From: Paenibacillus eucommiae
GTDB taxonomy: Bacteria > Bacillota > Bacilli > Paenibacillales > NBRC-103111
Assembly: GCF_017874215.1 (NCBI RefSeq)
Contig: NZ_JAGGLB010000056.1
Coordinates: forward strand, 1 to 40,140
Direction of reading: 5' to 3'
DNA: 40,140 nucleotides
Numbering within the stretch: position 1 is the stretch's first letter; every line of letters starts with the position of its first letter. The notes below the pieces were generated by a model. That model saw only the letters and a program-made list of their open reading frames with translations. It was not told the origin of the DNA and ran no database searches. Of the stretch, positions 1 through 8,833 are shown one piece after another. Both the position numbers and the translations under genes were made by a program.

Positions 1-1205
1 AACAACGTCAGCCTCTTTCGAATGTACCAGTCGATTTTATTTAAGAAAAGGTCAGCAAAGGCATCCATCGCATAGTAGTTTCTCCATCCCTGTATCTTGG
101 GGTTAAGTTCTTCGACCATTCTGTTCATTGTCCAGAATAGTCGGTTACGTGACTCTGTGACTTCTTTGACCTTCTCCTTCATCCTCTTCATAGCTTTCTT
201 CGAGGGGTAGCTTCGCAGGATATAATGATCTAGTCCTTTGACCTGTTTTGGAATCTTTCGGTGATGCATGCCCAGAAAGTCAAATCCTCCTTTGTCATCC
301 CACAGGTTGACCAGTTTGGATTTGGACGTATTCATCTGCAGTTCAAGTTTCCCGAATACAGCCTTCAGTACATCGATTGACTTCAGGGCTTGCTCCCTGG
401 TTTTGCATAGGATGACCAGGTCGTCCGCGTAGCGGACGAGTGTGCCAAGTTCAGTGAATTTGTTTTCCCAGATGGTATCGAGGTAGTTCAGATAGATGTT
501 CGCAAGTAACGGACTGATGACACCACCCTGCGGGCTTCCGAGGTCAGTTTCGTGAAACTGATCATCTTTCATGAAGCCTGCCTTCAACCATTTCCGGATA
601 AGTTTAAGTATTCTTCTGTCGCTTAGTCGCTGCTCCACAAGCTTCATCAATTTCTCATGTGAAATGTTATCGAAATATCCGGCAATATCTACATCCACTA
701 CCCAATAAACACCTTTCCTCACGGCACGGCGAATATGTCGGATTGCCCCTTTGGCATCCCGTTTTGGGCGGAATCCATACGAGCATTCCTTGAAATCTGT
801 CTCAAAGATCGGCTCGATCACCAGTTTTGTTGCCATTTGCACCACACGATCTATTATAGCGGGGATTCCGAGCGGGCGAAGTTTTCCATCCTGCTTCGGT
901 ATCTCCTTGCGCCTGACTGGCAATGGGTGATACGTGCCCAAGATCAGTTGTTCCCGGATTTCTGCGACAAATCGTTCTTCCCCATATCCCTTTACAATAT
1001 GGTCAATGGTTATCCCATCAACGCCTCCACTTCCCTTGTTGCCTTTCACCCGTCTCCATGCTTCCCATAGGATGTCTTCCCGATAAATCTTGTCGTAGAG
1101 CGCATGAAACCTACGCTTCGGATTTTCCTTGGCGGCAAGATATAGCTTGTCTTGAAGTTCTTGAGCTTTTACTTTGGTGTAGTTAGCAGCTTTGACTGCA
1201 TTCAC
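1..1205 (-). CDS. ltrA: Group II intron reverse transcriptase/maturase (partial, C-terminus outside window)
   Basis: 401 codons are visible without a stop or frameshift. The multifunctional intron protein assists splicing (maturase) and copies intron RNA into DNA at the target. Visible motifs include GSGGVDG, LRPLGIP, YGFRP, a GSPQGGVISPLLANIYL block, the catalytic YADD (residues about 259-262, bases 420-431) and the start of the maturase X domain (GWRNYY, WYIRKRL). The start is GTG at 1205, preceded by AGGAGGT at 1214-1220 with about 9 bases between; a GTG at 1209 is out of frame. Family members are commonly 400-600 residues, so only the end is missing here. Whether an HNH endonuclease domain follows cannot be seen. 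Confidence 0.95.
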   Translation of the reverse strand, partial: MNAVKAANYTKVKAQELQDKLYLAAKENPKRRFHALYDKIYREDILWEAWRRVKGNKGSGGVDGITIDHIVKGYGEERFVAEIREQLILGTYHPLPVRRKEIPKQDGKLRPLGIPAIIDRVVQMATKLVIEPIFETDFKECSYGFRPKRDAKGAIRHIRRAVRKGVYWVVDVDIAGYFDNISHEKLMKLVEQRLSDRRILKLIRKWLKAGFMKDDQFHETDLGSPQGGVISPLLANIYLNYLDTIWENKFTELGTLVRYADDLVILCKTREQALKSIDVLKAVFGKLELQMNTSKSKLVNLWDDKGGFDFLGMHHRKIPKQVKGLDHYILRSYPSKKAMKRMKEKVKEVTESRNRLFWTMNRMVEELNPKIQGWRNYYAMDAFADLFLNKIDWYIRKRLTL

Positions 1206-1736
1206 TCACTCGTACCTCCTTAACTTACTTGAACAAAGCAGGGACTCTTCCCTCCACAAGGTTTTGTTGTCCTTGCTTCACAGGTACTACAATCCCCTCC
1301 GACTTCCTTCCCGCAGCTCGCCATTTCACCTTTCGGGCTTATAAGTCCGCTACTTACGAAAAAAATTTTTTTTTTTTTTTTTTCGTGCGGGTTAGGTTCT
1401 CCCTAGTTCCAAGCACAACTTTCATAGCATGCCGATCCCCTTACACCGGAGGGTTCTTCCGCGCTGCACTTCCAAGGGCTTCACGCGTTCCATGGTCTTC
1501 GCCCATGAAATCGAGGCTCGACTCCCTCTTGTCCTTTACAGGTTCTTTTTGACGGTGCGGCAGGATTCACTTGATGTTACGGCCTGCTATTTTGCTCGCA
1601 CTCCATGCGGAGTTCTTTGTCACAGGGCTTCAACCTTAGAATCTCTCCACCAGTTGCCTGTCAGCTACGAGGCGACTTGGCTCTTACCTCGATTGATCTT
1701 TCATCAATTAGTTGTACCTAGCTTGGCTAGGCGCGC
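1..1736 (-). mobile_element. Group II intron, 5' portion (continues past the left window edge)
   Basis: The reverse transcriptase/maturase ORF (1-1205) lies on the minus strand, and about 530 bases upstream of it contain no gene but are rich in short inverted repeats, as expected for domains I-III of a group II intron with the ORF in domain IV. The 5' end is inferred near 1736, where the minus strand reads GCGCGCCTAGCCAAGCTAGG, a hairpin resembling the usual GUGYG start (second base C instead of U). Immediately upstream sits an intrinsic terminator (1744-1769). The 3' end, domains V and VI and the 3' exon lie outside the window, so splicing competence and intron class cannot be judged. Boundary uncertainty is some tens of bases. 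Confidence 0.8.
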
Positions 1737-1743
1737 ATTTCAT

Positions 1744-1769
1744 AAAAAAAAAACGTCGAATGACGTCTA
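1744..1769 (-). terminator. Intrinsic terminator of the dtd-side operon, adjacent to the intron
   Basis: On the minus strand a stem ACGTC/GACGT with loop ATTC (extendable by a G-U and an A-U pair) is followed by ten T residues (1744-1753). It lies 18 bases after the stop of the 57-codon ORF and about 10 bases before the inferred intron 5' end. Confidence 0.75.
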
Positions 1770-1787
1770 TTCTTATAAAGTATTTTG

Positions 1788-1961
1788 TTATCGGTATGCT
1801 TTTTTAGTAACGTTTTTTAGCTTCTCCTGAACGGAAGTGAACTCCGCACTTATCTCCACATCACTAAGTGCAGATGACTGCTGAAGCGCTTCAGAGAATG
1901 ACGCGTGCAGAACTTGATTTTCTGGAGACGTTAATATCGTTTGCTTGTTTGCTTGATGCAT
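1788..1961 (-). CDS. Small hypothetical protein, 57 aa
   Basis: I do not recognise this protein. The ORF starts at ATG 1961 with AGAAGGAG about 9 bases upstream, a strong ribosome binding site, and ends with TAA just before an intrinsic terminator, so it has both a translation start signal and a 3' end. The start of the protein is MHQANKQTIL and the end is lysine-rich (NVTKKAYR). It is hydrophilic, has no Cys or Trp, and shows no signal peptide or membrane segment. An in-frame TAG lies upstream, so no longer version exists. It follows dtd by 63 bases and could be the last gene of the rel-dtd transcript. Alternatives are a decayed gene remnant or chance; the ribosome binding site and terminator argue for a gene. 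Confidence 0.5.
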   Translation of the reverse strand: MHQANKQTILTSPENQVLHASFSEALQQSSALSDVEISAEFTSVQEKLKNVTKKAYR

Positions 1962-2024
1962 TTCAGGTGCTCCTTCTGTAGCCAGTTTATCTGTCTAGTC
2001 TGGTCAGAAAAAGTCTTTTTTATG

Positions 2025-2477
2025 CTAATTCGTGTTAACTGGGCTTTCAAGTATAAGTGTGACAGGGCCATCATTAATTAACGATACGTCCATCATTTCC
2101 CCAAATGCCCCCGTCTCCACCTGTAAGCCCTGTGCCCGCAGCAGCTCATTGAACCGGTCATAGAGGGGGGACGCAAGCTCCGGTCTGGCCGCAGCCATGA
2201 AGTTCGGTCTTCTGCCTTTACGGCAATCACCATAAAGAGTAAACTGCGATACAGACAATATTTGTCCATTTATTTCGCTAACCGAGAGATTCATTTTGCC
2301 CTGACTGTCTTCAAAAATCCGTAATCCGGCCAGCTTCTCCGCCAAATACTTGGCATCCTGCTCGGAATCCTCATGGGCAATACCGACCAGCAGCATTAAG
2401 CCTTGTCCAATTTGGCCGATGACTTTGCCAGCGACGGAAACCTCTGCTTGTTTGCATCTTTGTACGACTATCCGCAT
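2025..2477 (-). CDS. dtd: D-aminoacyl-tRNA deacylase
   Basis: The 150-residue protein has full family length. Dtd hydrolyses D-aminoacyl-tRNAs (and mischarged glycyl-tRNA(Ala)) in the cytoplasm, recycling tRNA and keeping D-amino acids out of proteins. The two signature segments are present: SQFTLYGD near residue 78 and the cross-subunit Gly-cisPro motif NDGPVT near residue 136, which carries chiral selection. The start MRIVVQRC is typical. It begins 14 bases after rel stops, so the two are almost certainly co-transcribed, the same order as rel and dtd (yrvI) in Bacillus subtilis. Confidence 0.95.
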   Translation of the reverse strand: MRIVVQRCKQAEVSVAGKVIGQIGQGLMLLVGIAHEDSEQDAKYLAEKLAGLRIFEDSQGKMNLSVSEINGQILSVSQFTLYGDCRKGRRPNFMAAARPELASPLYDRFNELLRAQGLQVETGAFGEMMDVSLINDGPVTLILESPVNTN

Positions 2478-2491
2478 AAATGGGTATACTC

Positions 2492-4672
2492 CTAGCTCTG
2501 CATAATGCGTTGTACAGAATAGACATCCTTTACACGCTTGATTTTTTCAACTACGGCTTGCAAATGATCAATATTTTTGATCAAAATCGTAATATGAATC
2601 ATCGCCATCTTATTTTTGTCGGAACGGCCGGATACAGCTGACATTGTCGTCTTACTTTCCGAAACCGCCTGCAGCACTTCGTTCAGCAAGCCCCGACGGT
2701 CGTGACCGGTAATTTCGATCTCCACATTAAAGCTGGATTCGACGACATCGGCCCATTCTACTTCGATAACACGCTCTTCTTCACCTTCGCTTGAAGGAAT
2801 ATTCGTACAATCTGAGCGGTGAACAGAAACGCCGCGGCCGCGGGTAATGTAGCCGATAATCTGGTCGCCTGGAACCGGGTTGCAGCAGCGCGCGAACCGA
2901 ATGAGCAGGTTATCCACACCTTTAACTCTAACCCCATTCGTAGGACGGCTTTTGTGCTCAGATGGAGCTGCCTTGACCTCTTTGACCTCGCCGGTTAACT
3001 GCAGCACCTGCGCTTCTTCAGCTTCCTTGCGCATCTTCTCCGTCAGCTTGGTACATATTTGCGCAGCGGTAATTCCTGCAAATCCGACTGCGGAAAGCAT
3101 GTCGTCTATATCGTTAAAATTGTATTTTCTCGCTGCTTCCAGCATGTTTTCATTCGTCATCAAGGTCGGCGGATCAATCGCCAGGCGTTTCAATTCCCGC
3201 TCGATCGCTTCCTTACCCTTTTCTACGTTTTCTTCACGCTTCTCCTTTTTGAACCACTGCTTAATTTTACTTCTCGCATGCGAGGATTGAGCAATCTTGA
3301 TCCAGTCCTGGCTCGGGCCATAGGAGTGCTTGGAGGTCAATATCTCAATAATATCGCCGGTCTTCAGCTTATGATCCAGCGGCACGATCCGGCTGTTAAC
3401 CTTGGCTCCAATCGTTCTGTTTCCTACCTCTGTATGAATCCGGTAAGCAAAATCAAGAGGACCAGAGCCTGCAGGCAGCTCAATGACCTCCCCTTTAGGT
3501 GTAAATACAAACACCAGGTCGGAGAAAAAGTCCATCTTCATAGACTCCATAAACTCAGAAGCATCGCTCGTTTCATGCTGAAGCTCAAGAATTTCACGGA
3601 ACCAGTTCATCTTATCCTCAAAAGTGCCCGAAGGGACAATCAAGCCTTCCTTGTATGCCCAGTGCGCAGCGATCCCGTATTCCGATGTCCTATGCATATC
3701 CCAGGTGCGGATCTGTACCTCAAGAGGCTCCCCCATCGGTCCAATGACCGTCGTATGCAAGGATTGATACATATTTGGCTTGGGCATAGCGATATAATCT
3801 TTAAAGCGCCCAGGCATCGGCTTCCAAAGCGTATGGATAATGCCCAGCGAAGCATAGCAGTCCTTAATGCCGTCCACAATGACACGAAGCGCCATTAGAT
3901 CGTAGATTTCATTGAACTGTTTTCCGCGCGAGCTCATTTTTTTATAAATACTATAAATATGCTTAGGTCTGCCCGATATATCGCCTTGGATACCCATTTC
4001 ATCAAGCTTTTCCTTGATGCTGTGGATAACATCTTCGATATACTGCTCGCGCTCGGCACGTTTCTTCTGCATAAGATTCACGATCCGGTAATACTGCTGG
4101 GGATTCAGATAACGGAGGGCAATATCCTCCATCTCCCACTTGATGGTGGAAATCCCTAAACGGTGTGCAATTGGACAGAAAATTTCCAGAGTTTCCTCGG
4201 CAATCCGCCGCTGGCTTTCTTCCGATTGGTATTTCAGCGTTCTCATATTATGCAGCCGGTCAGCCAGCTTGATCAAGATCACGCGGATGTCCTGCGCCAT
4301 GGCAACAAACATTTTGCGATAATTCTCATTCTGCTGCTCTTCTTTTGACTTAAATTGGATGCGCTCCAGCTTAGTCAGACCGTCAACCAGCATGGCACAG
4401 GTTTTGCCAAATTTATTAAGTACAGTTTCCAGTGAAACTGTAGTGTCTTCAACAACATCATGAAGAAGCGCCGCTATAATCGACGTCACTTCCATTTGCA
4501 TATTTACCAAAATCTCGGCAACGGCTAAGGGATGAAGGATGTATGGCTCCCCTGACTTGCGCACTTGACCGTGATGAGCCTTATCCGCAAATTCATACGC
4601 TTCCCGGATTTTGAGCAAATCATTCTCTTTCAGATAGGCTGCCGCCTTTTCCAGTAGCTGCTCTATACCCAT
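2492..4672 (-). CDS. relA: Bifunctional (p)ppGpp synthetase/hydrolase Rel
   Basis: Rel makes (p)ppGpp from ATP and GDP/GTP on stalled ribosomes and also degrades it, running the stringent response. Domains in order: HD hydrolase (ILHP and LLHDVVEDT near residues 50-80), synthetase (near 240-345, with the RFKD form of the RXKD motif that marks bifunctional Rel enzymes rather than the EFDD of synthetase-only RelA), TGS (FTPKGEV, near 395), a Cys-His region (RCCNPVPGD) and a C-terminal ACT/RRM domain. A longer ORF could begin at ATG 4684, but the AAAGGGA Shine-Dalgarno abuts that codon, while ATG 4672 (MGIEQLLEKA) is properly spaced, giving 726 aa. It has its own promoter and follows the apt terminator. 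Confidence 0.96.
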   Translation of the reverse strand: MGIEQLLEKAAAYLKENDLLKIREAYEFADKAHHGQVRKSGEPYILHPLAVAEILVNMQMEVTSIIAALLHDVVEDTTVSLETVLNKFGKTCAMLVDGLTKLERIQFKSKEEQQNENYRKMFVAMAQDIRVILIKLADRLHNMRTLKYQSEESQRRIAEETLEIFCPIAHRLGISTIKWEMEDIALRYLNPQQYYRIVNLMQKKRAEREQYIEDVIHSIKEKLDEMGIQGDISGRPKHIYSIYKKMSSRGKQFNEIYDLMALRVIVDGIKDCYASLGIIHTLWKPMPGRFKDYIAMPKPNMYQSLHTTVIGPMGEPLEVQIRTWDMHRTSEYGIAAHWAYKEGLIVPSGTFEDKMNWFREILELQHETSDASEFMESMKMDFFSDLVFVFTPKGEVIELPAGSGPLDFAYRIHTEVGNRTIGAKVNSRIVPLDHKLKTGDIIEILTSKHSYGPSQDWIKIAQSSHARSKIKQWFKKEKREENVEKGKEAIERELKRLAIDPPTLMTNENMLEAARKYNFNDIDDMLSAVGFAGITAAQICTKLTEKMRKEAEEAQVLQLTGEVKEVKAAPSEHKSRPTNGVRVKGVDNLLIRFARCCNPVPGDQIIGYITRGRGVSVHRSDCTNIPSSEGEEERVIEVEWADVVESSFNVEIEITGHDRRGLLNEVLQAVSESKTTMSAVSGRSDKNKMAMIHITILIKNIDHLQAVVEKIKRVKDVYSVQRIMQS

Positions 4673-4706
4673 GAATCTATCCATTCCCTTTAATCGATTT
4701 TAATTC

Positions 4707-4736
4707 ATTATGCCTTCAACGCAGGCCCTACGTCAA
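4707..4736 (-). promoter_or_regulatory. Probable sigma-A promoter of rel-dtd
   Basis: Minus-strand TTGACG (4731-4736) and CATAAT (4707-4712) are separated by 18 bases, about 35 bases upstream of the rel start and downstream of the apt terminator, so rel need not depend on readthrough. Confidence 0.6.
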
Positions 4737-4795
4737 CTGCCTGACCCTACTCCATCAAGAAAAAAGCGCCTGCAACCCAGAAAATGCACATATAT

Positions 4796-4839
4796 TGGAA
4801 AAAGAAGCCCCTAAAAATCAATTGATTTCATAGGGCTTC
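4796..4839 (-). terminator. Intrinsic terminator after apt
   Basis: The minus strand has GAAGCCCTA (4831-4839) pairing with TAGGGGCTTC (4804-4813), around an AT-rich inner palindrome, followed by TTTTTCC. It sits 13 bases past the apt stop. Confidence 0.75.
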
Positions 4840-4851
4840 CTCTTCAATTCA

Positions 4852-5364
4852 TTAAAACTGCATCAATGAAACAACATCCAACTCGTCCAGCTTCGATCTT
4901 CCATCCAGGTAAGAGAGCTCAATCAGGAATGCAGCGCCTACAATATCACCGCCAAGCTGATGAATCAAGTTGATCGAGGTCTGAATGGTTCCTCCCGTAG
5001 CAAGCAGATCATCTGCGATCAGCACCTTTTGCCCCGGCTTAATAGCATCCTTATGCATGGCCAGCTTGTCTTTGCCATATTCCAGCGCATAGTCGGCTTC
5101 GATCGTCTCTCCGGGCAGCTTGCCGCTCTTGCGGATCGGAATGAACCCGACGCCAAGTGCATAAGCAAGCGGAGCTCCAATTACAAACCCCCGTGCCTCC
5201 GGTCCTGCTATAACATCGATCTCCCATTTTGAAACCAGCTGCTTTAATTCATCAATGGCCTCTTTGTATACGGGTCCGTTCTGCAGCAGCGTCGTGATGT
5301 CCTTAAACCGAATTCCAGGCTGCGGATAGTCGTGAATAACACGAATATGTTCTTTAAAGCTCAT
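4852..5364 (-). CDS. apt: Adenine phosphoribosyltransferase
   Basis: Apt converts adenine and PRPP to AMP plus pyrophosphate (purine salvage). The 170-residue length is standard. The PRPP-binding loop VLIADDLLATGGT lies near residues 114-126, the flexible-loop region AGPEARGFVIGAP near 54-66, and the start MSFKEHIRVIHDYPQPGI is typical. ATG 5364 is preceded by GGAGG at good spacing. It starts 21 bases after the recJ stop and ends at a terminator, so recJ-apt form a transcription unit, with the conserved recJ-apt-rel-dtd order of Bacillales. Confidence 0.96.
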   Translation of the reverse strand: MSFKEHIRVIHDYPQPGIRFKDITTLLQNGPVYKEAIDELKQLVSKWEIDVIAGPEARGFVIGAPLAYALGVGFIPIRKSGKLPGETIEADYALEYGKDKLAMHKDAIKPGQKVLIADDLLATGGTIQTSINLIHQLGGDIVGAAFLIELSYLDGRSKLDELDVVSLMQF

Positions 5365-5385
5365 AGCGTTTCCTCCAGGATTTTT

Positions 5386-7812
5386 TTATTGTTTAGTTCG
5401 TTCAATTTGCTGTGTGATCCACTGTTCAAGTTCTTTGGCTGTGGAATATAAAATGATATCTTCGACATCTTGACGGTTTTCACGCTTTTTAAGCAATCGG
5501 GAGGTAGACAGATCCTTCTTGACCGGGGACTTTCGCAGCTTGATGCGACTGCCTGACCGTTCTAGAAACTCAAGCTCCTCAAATACGCTGATCATAAACT
5601 CAACCATGGCCGAGGAGAGCCCGGAGCGTTTGCAGAAGGACTGCATCATGCCCTTATTATACAGATCCCATTCGCCTTGCTCCAGCAGTGTCCCATACAT
5701 CAGCTTAAACATATCCCGCGAGGGAATGGCTCCTCCGCTTTCCTTTTTGCGTTCTGCAAAAATGGCATAACACCGTCGGATTGCAGCGGCCTTGCCGAGA
5801 ATCAACTGCAGATCCTGGACACTTCCCGGCGCTGTATATAGAACAAGATCGTGACAATCTTCCAGTGGGCGCTCTAACGCCCTTTCATTAACTGGCACAA
5901 GCTCTCCTGCGGGGTTAAGAAGCCATAAAGCGAAGCTGTCAGCTAAAGGATTTTGGTGCAAGTAGCCCTCTAGTTCCATCTCTTCAAAAAGTATCACAGC
6001 CGCACTGTTAGCCTCCGTGTCTGCACGATCAGCCAAAGCTTCGTTCAAGCTTGCTAGCCTCACTTCCGGCTTCACTGTCCCCCGCCAGTCAAAAACCTGC
6101 AGATGAGGGATGCGCATATCCTGGATAACAATTTGCGGCTTCCTGGTGCCATTCCATTCGTTAATAGACAGCTCCCCTATAATATCAAGCCGAGCAGTAG
6201 GCGTAATATGCTCTGCGAAACTTCCTTTGCCGAAGCCAACTGCTTCCACCGAGCTGCTTATTTCATCCATCGTTTGTGACAGCACCAGCTTTAAATGCTG
6301 CTTCTCTCTGCCCATAGTACGGGAATCCTCAAGTGCCATATCTGTAAAAATAAATTTGGGCGTCGGATTGCTCATTCCAAATGGAGCTAGCCGTTCCAGC
6401 TGTTCGATGCAGGAAATGGGAACCTCAGCCAAGCTGCAGGCCGCATCCGCCTGTAGAATAGGAGTAAAGTCATCCTCTGTCAGCCAGCTTCCCGCAAGCT
6501 CATTAAGCTTGCTTGTGAAGGCTTCCAGATGCTTCTCCTCCAGTGTCATTCCGGCCGCTGCCTGATGCCCTCCATAGTGATCGAGTAAATCCTTACATTC
6601 AGTTAAAGCCTGATGCATATCGAACCCGGTTATCGAACGGGCCGAGCCTTTGACCATTCCTGTTAAAGGATCTTTACTGAGGACCAGCGCAGGACGGTAA
6701 TAGGCATCAACAATTTTGGAAGCAACTATGCCTACAACCCCGACATTCCAATCTTCCTTGGCGACAACAATGACCTTATCCAGCCCTTTAGCCAGCTGCT
6801 CCCCGGCCATAATCATAGCTTCCTTCGTAATGTCTTCCACAATACGCTGCCGTTCTTTATTTAAAGCATCCAGCTCATATGCAATTCGTTCAGCTTCTCT
6901 ATCATCATGAGTCAGCAGCAGCTTCACTGCTTCATCAGCACTATCGAGCCTGCCGCTGGCATTAATGCGAGGTGCCAGCGCAAATCCGATATGGCCTGCC
7001 GTTATTTCCTTGTGCTCAATCCCGGCAACGCCCAGAAGCGCTCTGATGCCCGCGTAAGCCGATTTCTGCATGCGCTCAAGACCAAGCTTAACAATCAGCC
7101 GATTTTCTCCTACAAGCGGCATTAAATCGGCAACCGTGCCAATGGCTGCTATTTCCAGCAGCTCTTCGGGCAATCTGCCGAGTAAAGCATGTGCCAGCTT
7201 AAGTGCAACCCCTACGCCAGCGAGATGCTTGAACGGATACGTACATCCAGGCTTCTTCGGGTTAATCACGGCTATAGCATCAGGCAGGCGCTCAGGAGGC
7301 TCATGGTGATCGGTTACGATCAAATCCATTCCAAGCTGCCGTATGTACTCCGCCTCTTCCCATGCGCTGATCCCCGTATCCACGGTAATCAGCAAGGAAA
7401 CGCCTTGATCCTTAGCCAGATCGACAGCGTTTCGGTTAAGGCCATATCCTTCACGCACTCTGTGCGGAATATAAGTATCAAACGTCGCTCCCATTCCTTT
7501 GAGCAAATGCGCCATTAACGATGTGCCGCTAACGCCATCTGCATCGTAGTCCCCGTAAATTCGGATGAGCTCCTGACGCTCAATAGCAAGTAAAATCCGG
7601 TCAGCAGCAGCGCGTACTCCGTCCAGCAGAAAGGGATCATGAAAATGATCCCTTCCCCCATTCAGAAACAGCTCAGCCTGCTCAATCGTACTGATATCTC
7701 GAAGAACCAACAACCTTGCGACTAACGGATCAATACCTAATGTGCGAGTGAATTCCTCGGCGAGTATTGCTTCGGCATTTCCTAGCTTCCATCTTGCTTT
7801 GGAGCTTAGCAC
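5386..7812 (-). CDS. recJ: Single-stranded-DNA-specific exonuclease RecJ
   Basis: RecJ degrades single-stranded DNA 5' to 3' in recombination and repair. The DHH phosphoesterase core is clear: GDYDADGVSG (residues 87-96), VDTG (about 144-147) and TDHH (167-170), followed by the DHHA1 region with GGHQAAAG near 405 and an OB-fold region. At 808 residues it carries the extra C-terminal domain found in Bacillales RecJ, longer than the roughly 575 residues of the E. coli enzyme. The start is GTG 7812, with AAGGAGG 8 bases upstream. The C-terminal 200 residues are less conserved and rich in Lys/Arg at the very end. Confidence 0.95.
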   Translation of the reverse strand: MLSSKARWKLGNAEAILAEEFTRTLGIDPLVARLLVLRDISTIEQAELFLNGGRDHFHDPFLLDGVRAAADRILLAIERQELIRIYGDYDADGVSGTSLMAHLLKGMGATFDTYIPHRVREGYGLNRNAVDLAKDQGVSLLITVDTGISAWEEAEYIRQLGMDLIVTDHHEPPERLPDAIAVINPKKPGCTYPFKHLAGVGVALKLAHALLGRLPEELLEIAAIGTVADLMPLVGENRLIVKLGLERMQKSAYAGIRALLGVAGIEHKEITAGHIGFALAPRINASGRLDSADEAVKLLLTHDDREAERIAYELDALNKERQRIVEDITKEAMIMAGEQLAKGLDKVIVVAKEDWNVGVVGIVASKIVDAYYRPALVLSKDPLTGMVKGSARSITGFDMHQALTECKDLLDHYGGHQAAAGMTLEEKHLEAFTSKLNELAGSWLTEDDFTPILQADAACSLAEVPISCIEQLERLAPFGMSNPTPKFIFTDMALEDSRTMGREKQHLKLVLSQTMDEISSSVEAVGFGKGSFAEHITPTARLDIIGELSINEWNGTRKPQIVIQDMRIPHLQVFDWRGTVKPEVRLASLNEALADRADTEANSAAVILFEEMELEGYLHQNPLADSFALWLLNPAGELVPVNERALERPLEDCHDLVLYTAPGSVQDLQLILGKAAAIRRCYAIFAERKKESGGAIPSRDMFKLMYGTLLEQGEWDLYNKGMMQSFCKRSGLSSAMVEFMISVFEELEFLERSGSRIKLRKSPVKKDLSTSRLLKKRENRQDVEDIILYSTAKELEQWITQQIERTKQ

Positions 7813-7861
7813 CGGACATCCCTCCTTAGAGCTCTCAACCTACAAGGAAAGGTGAGAATGA

Positions 7862-8809
7862 TTAATGAACCAGCGTGGGGTAATCATCGTGCTCCGAATC
7901 CATATTATTCTTATAGGGATAACCCGGATCGTAAGGATTTACTCTGACATATACATCTGTGATGTGTATGAAGCGTTTCATTAACTGCTGCTTAGCCAAT
8001 CTGGCTATGTCATGCCCTTCTAGTACAGATATTTTGGGATTAACACTGATTTTCATATCTACGATCACATAGTGCCCATGCTCTCTGGCTGTCAGATCAT
8101 CAACAGAAATTACACCCTTCACCCTCTGCACAGTATTTATTAGCTCTGCAGCATCTTCCTGGTGCAGCATCTGATAAAGCGTCTTGTGAATGGTTTCCCT
8201 AACCAGATTGTAGCCCTTTTTAAGTATCAGCAAGGAAATAAACAACCCTGCGGCCGGATCGAAATAAAAGAAAAACGGCAAATCCCAGTATGTCCCTATT
8301 AAAGCTCCTGATACCCCTAGTACAGCGAATAATGCGGAAATAATATCAAAGCGCCGTTCCCGGAAATTAGTTATCTGGGAACCTGTTTGTTTACCTGCAT
8401 GATACTTATAACGAAATATGATTTCTTTAACTACTAAAGAGATGACGATTATGCCTAAAGCATAGCCTGGGGGAGCCGAATCCACTCCGGCCCAGAGTGC
8501 TTTGACGGCAGATACACCAAGCTCTATACCTATGATTAACAGCAATACAGAGATAAGGATCGAGGCAACCGCTTCGGCTTTCCCATGCCCATACGGACGA
8601 TCTTCATCGGCAGAAAGCTTCGCGGCACGTATGCTGACAAGTGCGGTGAAAGAGCCTGCCACATTAGAGGCCGAATGTATCGCATCGGCAAGTAAAGCTT
8701 TACTGCCAGCTGTTATACCAACGAACCCTTTCAATACAGCAAGGACAATATTGCTGGCTATCCCTATCCAGACAGCAAATGCTGCCTTTTGAAAACGCTT
8801 GTCAATCAC
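7862..8809 (-). CDS. Cation diffusion facilitator family transporter
   Basis: The family exports divalent metals (Zn, Mn, Fe, Co) by proton antiport. The 315-residue protein has about six membrane segments in its first 210 residues and a C-terminal cytoplasmic domain (HGHYVIVDMKISVNPK). The TM2 metal motif reads DAIHSASN, where the final position is usually Asp; TM5 has the expected FDIISAL. Substrate cannot be assigned; the closest B. subtilis types by eye are the MneP/MneS manganese exporters. The ORF could be extended to a TTG at 8836, but AAAGGAG sits 8 bases before GTG 8809, and the extension runs into the upstream terminator hairpin, so 8809 is chosen. Confidence 0.9.
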   Translation of the reverse strand: MIDKRFQKAAFAVWIGIASNIVLAVLKGFVGITAGSKALLADAIHSASNVAGSFTALVSIRAAKLSADEDRPYGHGKAEAVASILISVLLLIIGIELGVSAVKALWAGVDSAPPGYALGIIVISLVVKEIIFRYKYHAGKQTGSQITNFRERRFDIISALFAVLGVSGALIGTYWDLPFFFYFDPAAGLFISLLILKKGYNLVRETIHKTLYQMLHQEDAAELINTVQRVKGVISVDDLTAREHGHYVIVDMKISVNPKISVLEGHDIARLAKQQLMKRFIHITDVYVRVNPYDPGYPYKNNMDSEHDDYPTLVH

Positions 8810-8833
8810 AAGAGCCACTCCTTTGGACGGATA

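Noticed and set aside
735..1186. Plus-strand open frames opposite the intron reverse transcriptase
   Set aside because: They lie antisense to a complete, conserved minus-strand reading frame and show no ribosome binding site or family similarity.
1841..1850. GTGCG on the minus strand as an alternative intron 5' end
   Set aside because: It lies inside the 57-codon ORF and upstream of the terminator; the hairpin at 1736 fits the usual intron start better, though this alternative is not excluded.
3059..3898. 279-codon plus-strand open frame opposite rel
   Set aside because: It is the shadow of the conserved Rel synthetase region; its protein has no recognisable motifs.
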